Below are positions 18,883 to 30,300 of a stretch of DNA of 64,000 nucleotides, in pieces. Below the pieces are notes generated by a model. That model was not told the origin of the DNA. It did no database searches and worked only from the letters and a program-made list of their open reading frames with translations. The stretch is taken from the NCBI GenBank assembly GCA_021108215.1, contig JAIORK010000008.1, forward strand, positions 1-64,000, written 5' to 3'. How positions within the stretch are numbered: position 1 is the first letter of the stretch; every line of letters starts with the position of its first letter. The position numbers and the translations under genes are program-made. Origin of the DNA: a bacterium. GTDB taxonomy: Bacteria > Oederibacteriota > JAAXVQ01 > JAUVAV01.

Positions 18883-19644
18883 ATGTATCAGAAAAAAACA
18901 GGTTTGCAGCGCTATGCCATCTGGTTGGAATATGACGGCGCGGCTTTTGCGGGATTTCAGTTCCAGAAAAAAAAAGTAACCGTCCAATCCACCTTGGAGC
19001 GGGCGATTACCTTTCGCTTTCATGAAACTTGCCGTGTGGCTGTGGCCAGCCGGACCGATGCCGGTGTGCATGCCAAAGCCCAAGTGGCGATTTTTGATAT
19101 GGCCTATGCCATTGCAGCAGAAAAACTGGGTCCGGCGCTTAACAGCGCGCTGCCGGTGAGCGTGAAAGTATTAAGTGCAAAGAAGGTTGCGCCTGACTGG
19201 GAACCGCGCAAGCAATCCATTCAAAAAATTTATGCCTACCTTATTTATGAGCGTCCCATCGTATCTCCTTTGCAGCACCAGCGGATGTGGCAGGTCATGC
19301 AAAGGCTTGATTTGGCAGCCATGCGAAGTGCGGTACGTCATTTGATTGGGAAGCATGATTTTTCATCTTTTCGCGCTTCCGGTTGTGCTTCCAAGCATGC
19401 GACGCGCGACCTCGAAAAAATCAGTATCACGCGTAAAGGCTATGTCCTGACCCTGCGTTTTTTTGGTAATGCTTTTTTATATCACATGGTGCGTAATCTG
19501 GTGGGCACACTGGTCGAAGTGGGCAAAGGGCGGCTTAAGCCAGGAGAGGTAAAAATAATTTTGCAGACACGCAACCGGAAAAAAGCCGGCCCCACCGCGC
19601 CCGCCTGCGGACTGTACCTCGAAAAAATTAAATTTAAAAACTAA
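18883..19644 (+). CDS. truA: tRNA pseudouridine(38-40) synthase
   Basis: TruA modifies uridines 38-40 in the anticodon arm of tRNAs. The catalytic Asp59 lies in SRTDAGVHA. The family blocks LEYDGAAFAGFQ at the start and FLYHMVRNLVGTLVEVGKG near the C-terminus are intact. It has 253 residues, a normal length. The start ATG 18883 follows AGTGAGGAAACC. A leuB-asd-truA order is seen in several bacterial groups, and here the unknown AT-rich gene interrupts asd and truA. Confidence 0.95.
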   Translation: MYQKKTGLQRYAIWLEYDGAAFAGFQFQKKKVTVQSTLERAITFRFHETCRVAVASRTDAGVHAKAQVAIFDMAYAIAAEKLGPALNSALPVSVKVLSAKKVAPDWEPRKQSIQKIYAYLIYERPIVSPLQHQRMWQVMQRLDLAAMRSAVRHLIGKHDFSSFRASGCASKHATRDLEKISITRKGYVLTLRFFGNAFLYHMVRNLVGTLVEVGKGRLKPGEVKIILQTRNRKKAGPTAPACGLYLEKIKFKN

Positions 19645-19649
19645 AGAAA

Positions 19650-19807
19650 CCTCACGCCAAGCCGCTAAGCTGCAAAGAAAATATTTTTAGAATAAATGTA
19701 AATTCATTTTTCAATATTAATTAGTCATCAGGATTTTATAATTGTTTCTAATTGGTTTTTATGTTTTATTTTTGTATTACTTGGCATCTTTGCGTCTTGG
19801 CGTGAGG
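19650..19807. repeat. Palindromic intergenic element (CCTCACGCCAAG ends)
   Basis: CCTCACGCCAAG (19650-19661) is mirrored exactly by CTTGGCGTGAGG (19796-19807) around an AT-rich core. A partial copy of the end (TTTGCGTGAGG) is seen near 21072-21082. It is non-coding and MITE-like. Confidence 0.75.
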
Positions 19808-19877
19808 TTCTTTTGAGATTTTATTTTTTTTTAAAATATCCATTTATTTTTATGGTTTTTTTACCGATAATGATTCC

Positions 19878-20984
19878 ATGATTATTCAAACCCTCGCCGA
19901 ATATGCAGGCCGTCATTCATATCATAAATATCAGGACACAGAGCTGGCAATTGCGCTGGATTTAATCCGCGCGCACCGTGCCCTGATACTTAATCTTAAA
20001 GCCATTTCCGAGGCCAAGCTTTCTTTGGAGACCATGCTGCATGCATTGTTGATTTTTTCTGAGGAGAACCATTTTATTAAATATGATCCTTGGGATGCGA
20101 CCATTCGGATCAAGCAGTTTCCGGAAGCACCCCAGCTGGTTTTTCAATACAATCCCTTCCGTGATCCAGCCAACCGGCATGCGGATGGGCAAAAGGCCAA
20201 AACCACAACCGGCCAAAAAACTGATTTTTTAGATTGGGAAACTTTTCCCGCCAGTGAGCACTATTTAATCTGGGCGGCGCCCTCGGGACGGCAGTACGGA
20301 CTTTTAGTGCAACCCGCACCGATTGTTCCCAGCCATTTGATCATTGCATCTTTGGATGAAAATCCTGCAACCGGCACCCACTTTGATCAGACGTTGTGCT
20401 CTTTTCAAATGGAGGACATGCATGCATTGCAGGCAGTGCTTTATTCACTGGGTTATGCCATGGGATACAATGATAAAGGCGCCGGTGCCTCGGTGAATCA
20501 TTTTCATACGCAGGCGATTCCCAGAAATTATCTTCCGATCATTCGGCAGTACCAAGCGGGGAAGCTGAGTATATCCGAGACCAGGATGGATAAAAACGGT
20601 GTTGCTTTGAAGCTTATTCGGGCGAACGACAGCTATCCGGTCAATGTGGTTTTGCTTGAGTCTGATCAGATTCAACCGTTGGTGGATAAAAAAATCGAAG
20701 TGTTGGCGCAGTTCCAATCAGAAAAAATTGTTTTGAATACTATTGGCTGGGAACACGCTGGGCGCTGGGTCGAGGCTTTTTTTCCTCGCGGCCAGGAGGC
20801 CTTGATGGGTAATGCGTTTAAAGCCGGTTATGTTGAGATGGGCGGGATGTTGGTTATTCCCAATAAAGCGCTTTTTGAGAGTATCAAAGAACCTGCGACA
20901 GGGAAGAATGCTTTATCTGAAGCGGGCTTTTCTTTGGAACGTTTTGAGCAATTATTACCCAAACTTATATCTATTTTTGATTGA
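19878..20984 (+). CDS. DUF4922/HIT-like nucleotidyltransferase or phosphorylase-type protein
   Basis: This 368-residue protein looks like the DUF4922 and GDP-galactose-phosphorylase/GalT-like branch of the HIT superfamily. The core strand-loop YGLLVQPAPIVPSHLIIASLDEN is followed by the histidine triad-like GASVNHFHTQAIP with His208, His210 and Gln212. Such enzymes transfer nucleotides or phosphate to sugars through a histidine intermediate, and the substrate cannot be read here. A diverged copy of the same domain lies inside the giant gene downstream (near 35140-35650). No clear ribosome site precedes ATG 19878. Confidence 0.7.
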   Translation: MIIQTLAEYAGRHSYHKYQDTELAIALDLIRAHRALILNLKAISEAKLSLETMLHALLIFSEENHFIKYDPWDATIRIKQFPEAPQLVFQYNPFRDPANRHADGQKAKTTTGQKTDFLDWETFPASEHYLIWAAPSGRQYGLLVQPAPIVPSHLIIASLDENPATGTHFDQTLCSFQMEDMHALQAVLYSLGYAMGYNDKGAGASVNHFHTQAIPRNYLPIIRQYQAGKLSISETRMDKNGVALKLIRANDSYPVNVVLLESDQIQPLVDKKIEVLAQFQSEKIVLNTIGWEHAGRWVEAFFPRGQEALMGNAFKAGYVEMGGMLVIPNKALFESIKEPATGKNALSEAGFSLERFEQLLPKLISIFD

Positions 20985-21297
20985 TTTTCTTTTTTTCCCT
21001 ACTTCAAGCATGATAGTGCCAGCCACTCTTCTCTACTTTTCTCTAAGATTATAAAAGTTTTTAAACTTTGCATCTTTGCGTGAGGCCAAAGATGGATTTT
21101 TGTTTAAATCTTCATTTGTTTTTCAATGATTTTCGGCGTTGCAGGGTAAAATTTTCCGAAAGTAAATTAAAGGTTTGTTTTATGGGTGTATTATAATTAT
21201 TTTGTAATGTATAATCAAGAAGCTCGTGTTTCAAAATAGGACGTCTGTTAGTTTAAGCTTATTTTATAATGAAAAAAATAGTCAGGTGGTATAGGAA
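20985..21297. other. AT-rich intergenic region upstream of the giant gene
   Basis: The region holds no convincing gene. It contains a short palindrome AAAGTTTTTAAACTTT near 21053, a partial CCTCACGC-type repeat end near 21072-21082, and scattered TATAAT-like sequences. The best promoter for the giant gene starts at 21298. Confidence 0.5.
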
Positions 21298-21326
21298 TTG
21301 AACGTTTCCTGTGATATATTTAGAAT
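21298..21326 (+). promoter_or_regulatory. Sigma70-like promoter of the giant gene
   Basis: TTGAAC (21298-21303), a 17-bp spacer, then TAGAAT (21321-21326). The start codon at 21372 lies about 40 bases downstream of the expected transcription start. Confidence 0.6.
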
Positions 21327-21371
21327 ACTTCATTATTTATGATAAAGGAATGCTTTAAAAGGAGTTCGTGC

Positions 21372-24300
21372 ATGTATCGAATGGATGAGAAGCCATTCCA
21401 ATCAAAAGTAAGAATATTTTCGTTTTGGCAGTCATCTGCGGCTCGAAAAGGTATCCGGGCGCTGGCATTGCTGATTACGTTGACATTTGTTTTTCCTTAT
21501 CTTACCTGGGCATTTGAGAATCAGACCTTTTTAACCGGATTGTCCACGGTTTTTTATCGCAACCAACCGATTGAAATTCCTAAAAAACTCGGGACCATTT
21601 CCCGGGTGATTCAGGGCCAAAATCAGGTTGTGATTCATATCGAGGATTTACATTGCAATTATGAAGTGCAAATGAATATTGCCAAGATGATCCGGCTATT
21701 TTCAAAAAAACTAAATTTGCATCTGGTGGCGGTGGAGGGAGCGGCCCGGGAAGTGAATGTGCGCAAGCTTGCGTCATTCCCGGAAAAGCTGGTACGCAAA
21801 CAGGTTGGCAATTACTTTATGCAGCAGGGCAAAGTAACCGGCGCGGAATATTATGCCGCCCTGGCGCCTGAAACAGTGACCCTGGTCGGGATTGAAACAC
21901 CGGCCCATTATCAGACCAGCCGGGAAAAAGTCGCTGAATTTCTAAATGATGAAAGTCAGGGGTATGTATTTGATTTAAAAGATGCATTCCAGGAATTGAA
22001 ACCATCGGTCTATTCCCCAACGCTGGCCAAACATGATCACTATCGCAGCGGGTTTATTGCCGGGCGTAAATCCCTTTTAGCCTACGCGGTCTATCTTTAC
22101 AAATCCGGATTGAAAATCGGTTTGAGTATGCAGGCGTATCCCAATGTGAAGGTCTTTGTTTCCAAACGACTTAATATTTTCCCGCTGGAGGCGGACGCCG
22201 ACCAGCTTTATTTTGAGATTGAAAAACTGGAAAAACAAGTTCGCGCACCTTTGTATAGCAATGACCAAGAGCAGGAACTGGATCATCTCATGTCCCGGTT
22301 GGACGTAATCGAAAAATTACTTAGCATTTCCGCCGCACCTGAGGATTTGAAACTTTTTAGAAAGCAGCGGACATTTTTCCGCGTAGATCGTTTTGTGGAG
22401 TACATCGCAAAAAATGATCCTACCGGGAATTTGGAAACGGGTTTTGAGATTTATCGTTTGGATGGTTATTTACGTGAGGTGGAAGCGTTTTATAGTCTGG
22501 CGGATACCCGCAGCCATGCATTTGTGGAAAACACCCTGCAACAGATGAAAAAGCACAAAACCGGTATTGCGGTGATGATTACCGGTGGATTTCATAGTCC
22601 GGTCATGCAGGCGGCATTTCAACAACAGGGAATTTCTTATGTAAATGTGAAACCGCGCTTAAGCCGGCCTGACCTGGTCAATCCCTATTTTGCTTTGCTG
22701 CGTAACCGGAGCACGGCGATTGAAAAACTGTTGGCGCAAAACCAGGATATTCTGGCGTTGCCGACCATTTTCCCGCAAGGTGAGGGCCGGGGCGTTGCGT
22801 TTGAAAACAGTCAACCCAAACGGGTCAAGACGTTTTTGAAATTATTGGATGTGACCCTCAAGCAGGGATTGATTGCATCATTGATGCGCCGGGGTGTGGA
22901 AGGTTTGGGCGCGGTTGAGAGTGAATACCTTCAGGAGTTACGTGCCTATACGGAAAACAATGAAAAAATTAGTATTGACTGGGAGCGGGCTGCCGCCAGT
23001 CCGTCTTCACAGACGTTTTTCCTGCCGATGCATAATACCGGTTTTACCGTCGTGATTCGCAGACAAGGCCGGAAAATTCAGGGTGAATCCCTGGCTACCT
23101 GGGATTTGGGCAATGCGTATGAGATTGCGATGTTTGATCAGACAGTTGCCGAGCAAATGCAGGTTCAATTGCTGCGTGAAGAAAGTGATTCTCTGCGCGG
23201 GACCCTGGTGCGGCTGGCATTGCTCAACAGTCCGGTGGCGGCCTTGATTACCGGCAGCAGTGCCGCGATGGTTCGGGACAGGCGTTCGCTGTTCGCGATG
23301 TGGCAAACAATCCGGAGCAGTACGGCAATGCGCGGACTGGCAACGGTTTTAGTTCGGGCGGCGTCCGGTCTGGAGCAAGTTAGCACCCGGCTTTTGGTAT
23401 TACGCAATCAGCCCCGCGTTATTCTGGGCACGGCTGCGGTTGCGGCATGGCTTGGCAGTCTGGCAATAGGAAATCCGGTGTTGGGCAGTATGATATTTTT
23501 ATCCATGTTGGCGCTGGACTGGCAGTTCAATCAGACCGGTTGGCCGCAGTTGGCAGCTGTCGCGCCCGGCATTCAGGGGATGACAGTTGCAATGCAGACG
23601 ATACTGCAGCCCTCGGCAGATACAGGAATTATCCGGATGCAGGGAGACCTAAGTAGTTCCGGAAAATCGGGTGCGGTTGCTTCCGGTCCTGAAACCGCCT
23701 TCGTTGCCAAACGCACCATTTTGCTGCGAAACAAAAAAAATACTTTGGCGGAAATAACGGACGCGACCCGGAGTTTGCTGGAGCTCATCCAGGAGCAGTA
23801 TTTACCGCAAACGGAAATCAGAGGGACCGCAAACCTTCAGCCGATTAATTTACATTTATTGAAAATACTGGTTACGCAAATAAATACTGATTTGCAGAAT
23901 CCGGAAAAATTTTCTGTAGAACAATTTCAGGACAAATATTTTGAATACGTGGAAATGCTTGCCAATTTGCTGCATAGTCAGGCTTGGTTGTCGCCGACCT
24001 ATGCAGGCTCGGCGGTCATGGAGAGAGGGTTGCTGCAAGGGGACCGATATCCGGTCCGGTATGAGCGTGAAGAATTGAGCCCGTTCCAATTGGAAAGCTC
24101 TTTTTTGGCAGGAATTTTTCCAGGTGATTCCCGCCTGCTGTTCAGAAACGGAAAAATACTGATATACGATCTGGCAACCGCCCTGATGGCTAATATGCCA
24201 AAAAGCGCGGCTGCTTATCGGCGTGCTTTTTACATCTCTCCTAAGCTTCCATCGGAGTTTAAGATCAGTTTGAAAAGAATGTTGGGTGTTTCCAAAAAAG

Positions 24301-27300
24301 CCGGAGATCAACTGCTGACGCCGGAGACTTTTGGGAAATATAAAAGTATTGTTATCAGTGCAGACGATCTGGCAGATGGTGAATTACTGGATCAGATGAC
24401 CGCGTATAACCGGGAGCATTCGGCGTTTGCGGATAGAATAGTAAGTGTTGTTGTTTATTCCAAAACCCGGATAGAGCTTTTGCCTGAGCAAAAGGCTGCT
24501 TTGCAGGCGGCGGATATCGATTTTTTTGAGGTTTATAATTTAAATAAACTATTGCATATACCGGCGCGCCGGGCATCGGGGACAGCTGTTTTGGTCAGTC
24601 ATTTTGCTTCAGAAACCCGAAAAAAAACCTTGATCCAGCAGTTGCTGAAGAATCGCAAAGACGGCAGTAATATTGACAGCTATCTTAATTGGTATTTGTC
24701 TTTGCTCGCCGGTAAAACCCAGCAGGCCAGCCTTGATACCAGTTATTATCCAAATACCCAGGAGGTTATTCATCGGCAGACGCTGATTAAAAGAACACCG
24801 GAATTGCTGCAGAAGTATATCAGTTTGCATCGACAGATGCAGGCGCTCGCGCTGCGTCCCGGGCTTGCCGGCCGGCTGTACCAAGTGGTTTTACAGCGCA
24901 TCCAGGAGCACATAGGACTCTTAAAGACATTTAACCTCCGGGGGCCGCCGCCGACCGGGGATGCGGCGCTGAATAAGTGCCGAGATAGTTACAGTGAATA
25001 CCGGACGCTTATGAAATATTTGGCCTACTTTCAATTGAATAGCCTGCAGAGTAAAAAAAATCGGACGGATATGGCCCGCAGTAGTTTAGAAGAAATGGAA
25101 GTACGCCTGAATAAAATGAATACACCGGTAAAGTTGTCCGCCGGTGGTCACTTACCTCAATCCACCTTGGTTTTTTCCAGCGGGATGGCTGCGGTGAAAA
25201 TCCTTCGGCATTTTTTAAGCATCCAGCCGGGGGTTGCGGGCCGGGAAGCGGGAATTCTTTTAGAAACGAATATTTATTACGAAATCAGCAGTCTGCTTAA
25301 AAGCGGCGCCGGGGTGCTGCAGCCTATAAAAGTCGTTGACTATAAAGATATTGACGGGTTGGTGAAGCTGGCGGCCGGCGGCGGGTATTCCGCATTGTTT
25401 TTGGACCCGGTGGCCAATGCCATGTCCGCGTTTAATAATAACCGGGCTGATCTTCCTGTGGCGGATTATCAATCGCTGCTGCACCGGTTGGCTGGTTTGA
25501 CATATTCTGAACCTTTTTATTTGATGATTGATACCAGTTTGTTTGGACCGGTTTTTCAGATCGAACCTTTCCTGCGCAAACTGAATGTTCCGGACAACTT
25601 GCACTTCGTACTTTATTCCAGCCTGCAAAAACACCATCAAGATCACCGCGAGTATTCCACTGGGGGTATGTTAACCATCATCTCACGCCGCGTAGACCAG
25701 CATCAATCAGCGGTACAAGGTTTGCGGTTGGCACGTGATACCCTGGGACTGCGTCCCAATTTCCTGGAGGGCATTCTGTTGGCGAATGCGCTTCCGTCCG
25801 GCAAGGTGATCGGTGATTATGTTGCCGGAACAATGGCCAATGCCCAACAACTGGCTGAGCATATTGCGCAGGAACTGACAACCTATCCGCTGAATGGACA
25901 GGTTGTTCATCCGACATTGCCCTCTCATCAAGATCATGCCGTATGGCAGGCCAATCAAACCCCCGGGGTTCCATTTGTGATGCTTAAACTTGGTTTCCGG
26001 AAAAACAAAATGTTTATGGAAATGCTCAACCGCAGATTGGTGCGTGCCGGGATTGTGATTCAGGCGCGGGATAGTTTTGGTTTTTCTAATTTAACCTATA
26101 CTCATTATTTTCCGGGTAAAAGCGATGAGACGATTCGTTTCAGCCTGGCACCCTATGCAGTTGAGGAAATGGAGAAAATTAAAACAGCCTTTAGTTCGGC
26201 GTTTCAGGAATTGGATGAGCAACGGAGGTTGGGATATCCCGGACCCTATAGCCGCTATCTTTCCTTGCCGGGCGCACTGGGTTCCCTAACAGCCGGACTG
26301 GGTATGCTGGCGTTGGCTTGGGTATTTCCGTTGGCATTGGGATTGGCATTGCCGTATACGATTTTTGCAGCTGCCAAACTGCGGGTCGCTTGGCGGGAGT
26401 GGCAACAGCTTGAAGTTGCCGACAAATCATGGCGAACGCCGGTAGCGTATTACAATCCGGCCACCGGTCAGATATTCGACCGTAATCAAAAAATCATTAT
26501 TGATGGTTCGCCGATTGTCATTGCGCATGAACGCTATGCGCATCGCTGGGCGCAGCATCTGCTGCGGCTGGTCGGGATGGATACCAGTCTTCCTTTTTAT
26601 GCGGTGACGCCGCGAATCCGTTTGCTCCAAAATTTGCTCCAGGAATTGCTGGCCCATGCGCTGGATTTTATTGCGCTGCCTTGGGCGCTGCGCGACTATG
26701 GCCGTCCCTTGCCGGATGTGACAGTCAGCTTTTATGGAAAAAGTTATCACACCCGGGAGATTATCCATCTCTTTGAACGCGGCCTGGGATTGGGCGGCAT
26801 GATCTTTGAAAAATTGACGCCGCAGATCCAAAAACAAGTGCGGCGCCGTATCAGTCCGGGTGCCTGGGCGGCTTATCAATATGAGAAGTTTGTTGACCGT
26901 CATTTGCAGCGGATCAATCAGCAGTATTTAGGCGGGCTTTCCGGGAGCATGCAGGAAAAAAGATTACAGGAGAATTCCCGCCTGAGAGAAAAGGTCTTTG
27001 TGATTGGCAGAGAACGCCTTATTACCGCTCACGGTACGAGCGCACTGGGGAATGGGTTGACCAATCTTATAAAAATTATTTTAGATGGAAAAATTGATTT
27101 TACTCCGGGCCGGGAGACGGCCGGGGCTTTGGACCGGGGGGAGAGCTCAATTGCGGCCGGAGTTTGGGGGCCGCAGTTTATTCTGGTGGGATCACCCCTG
27201 CGAGTGCGTTATTGGAATGGTATTAAAAACCACCGGGCGTATCTTGTGCAGGATTCTATTGATCGGAATATTTTACTGGCATTACTGGCGCAGGCCGGGG

Positions 27301-30300
27301 AGGACGGATTGCTGTCCAAGCGCCGGGCGCAACAGGTTCGTTCGCGTATTATGACCTATGCTGAATTTATTGCTCAAGCGGAAAAAGGTGTGGTGCCCGG
27401 TGAGACAATGACGGTTGGTGAACGGTTGGCACGTTTAAGCACCGGCAAAAAAATAAGTTTATTTAGCCTGCTGGCTTTGGTTGCCGTGCGTGTGATAAGC
27501 GGCGAATCATTGTCCCTCGCTTATTTATTTGAATATGTCAATTTGGATATGCCGCTTTATTTAAGCGCCGGTATTTCTATTTTCGGTTTGAAAGGTGCCA
27601 AGGGTCCGCAAGCATTGGAAGCCGGCCGGCGCTATCTTATTGAATACCAAGGACCGTTTAAAATCCAGTTGGGGGATAAAAACGGGCAGGAATTGGATGT
27701 GGTCGCCTACCGGGATTTGCCTGATTTACTCAAACCTTTTTTCAACAAAAATGTTCCTTATATAATACTTGACCCCCATCAGCAGGATATGCACTCCGGG
27801 TTTGCCGGTCTGCGTCCGGGAAAGCCGGTCAAAATCGGGACCGGCCTGCCCAATCGTTTTACTTTGCCGGATGGAGTTTCGCCTGTGCATGTGCATCTGG
27901 AAACTTTTGCCAACGGACAAATTATGATCCAGGACCAGTTCAGTACCGGAGGGACGTATGTATTGGGTGCGGACCGCATGGACGGTTATGCGCAGGATGA
28001 ACGTATTGTTCAGGCAGAATTGGCCTGGCGCCACTTTATAGAACACGGCATCATTGTCAATAAACCGGGCGGTGGCTATTTTGTCAACCGGACCTGGAAA
28101 CCTGATGTTGGCAGCGATGCCGTTGCCATGCTGGATGCCTATCAAGATTCGCGGGAAGCTTTGGAAGGCGCCCGACAGGTATGGAAACAGGTGCAACAAC
28201 CGGTTAGTTCCCGGCAGATGTTTGAGACGGGGAAAAGGGAACCGGCACAATTACTTGCCTTGGCTGATAATTTTGAAAATCTTTATGAACGTCTGCGGGA
28301 GCTTAATCCCGATGTGAATGGACTGGATGCCGAAGCATTGATTAACATGATCGGAATGGTGCGCACCGGCAAGGCGCCCATGACTGTGTTTACAAGTCTG
28401 GAGGGAACGGAGCTTGCCGGTTTATCCTCTATTGTGAGTAAGTTGCAAAACCGGGAAGAGGTGATTCCTCAAGTTTTGGCGGAGGTTAATACTTTTCAGC
28501 AGCTTTATGCTTTTTTAGAGACGCAAACCGGTAATTACCGCGGCAAGACCGGACCGGAATGGCTCGAATTGGTTAAGCAGGTACGCGAGGATATGCTGAC
28601 GCCCAACTGGATCACTAATGGCCAAGACACGCTGTTGAAGGGTCTGCGGGATATGGTAATGCGGCTTAAGCAGGCGGATGCTCTTAAATCAGCGCAATGG
28701 GAAAAAGCAGTACAACTTGGTATTGTTACCCGGATTCCGGGGACGTCATCGGATTATTTTGTCATAAAGAATTGGCACCCGGGTATGACTATTGATTCAC
28801 GTCGCATTACCCAACAGGTTAGTTATCGTATGGATGCATTCGATTTGGCATTGCCGATTTTGGAAAGGGCTGCCGGCCGACCCGCTGCGGATGCTTTTGA
28901 TCCGCAGCGGGGACAACCGTTGAGTTTGCCCGGCAGTCTGATGGCACTGGGTATGGGAGTGGGCCTGCTGGCCCTGAGCATGGCAATGCCGCTGGTAGGT
29001 GCAGTGGCCTTGCCCTATAGTATGATGGCGATTGCAAAACTCATGACAACCCTGCAGGAATGGCGCAAACTTTCGCCTGCAACCAGAACCTTTACCACGC
29101 CGGTGGCCATGTATGATCCCAAATACGGTGCGATTAAAAATCACTTGGGTCAGACGCTGGAAAATGCCCATTGGATAATTTTGGCACATGATCATTATGC
29201 GCATTCATGGGCCAAGCAGCTCTTGAAAAGGTTGGGGATTGACATCAACCGTTTCCCCACCAAGAGTCTGCGTTTTTATGTGTTCAATGTTATTATCTGC
29301 GAGGTCATGGCGCATTTCTTTGACTTTATGGCAGTGCCGGTCGCATTGGCGCGCTATTACCGGGCACCTAAAAAAAATGTCTATACAATTCTGGGCGTTT
29401 TTGGACTCTTGACGCTGGCCGCCCTTTTTGTCGTGATTCCCACGCTGCCGGTTTCGCTGCCGGTAATGGCGATGGTAGCGGCCGTGTTGGTGCTTAATAT
29501 CATTTTTGTGCACAATTTGACACCGCTTATGCTGATGAAACCGAAAAGAGTAGGGATTCTTTCCGCACTCATGGGCGGGTTGGATGGTGTCAGCCTGGAA
29601 CTGGAAAAAATCGTAGAAGTGTTGAACCGGACCGGGCATTCGGTTGTAGGTCTTTCTGCCAATGGTAATGCAATTGCCGCAGAGACTGAGAGCATTGGAG
29701 GTGCGTCATTTGACAATCTGATCAATCAGTTCATTTTATCCCAGGCGCTGCCGGATTTTCCGCCGGAAAAGAAATTTTATTATTTGCATCAAGCGTGGTT
29801 GAAAAAGCAGAAAAATCCCGGGTTTGATACGGCAAATTATATCCGGCAATTTATCCCCGGCCAAGAACTGCTGCCCCAAGATAATGTGGAAGCTGCCGAG
29901 ATGTTGCTGCAGCGGGAGAGTGAACGGATCAAACAACAGATTTTGAAAATTGTCGATGCGCGGGGTTTGGATACGCTCATTTTGGAAAACACCAATACCA
30001 TTCCGTTTCAGTTTCCGCTGGCGGAGGCGATGGTCAAGGTTGCGCAAGCACGGCCTGATCTGCATATCATTAACCACAATCATGATTTTTATATGGAACG
30101 GCGCTGGGCGGAAAAGCGCGCTCCGTTTATTCAAAAATATCTGGATCGGGGCTTTCCCTTGCAAGGCGGCAATGTCACTAACAATGTGATTAGTAGTTTT
30201 GCCATTCGGCTGCTGCGTGAACACCGGGGCATGAAAGCGTTTGAAATCTGGCCCAATGTGATGGATTACAAAGAGCGGGTCCCGGATATAAGCCCGGAAT

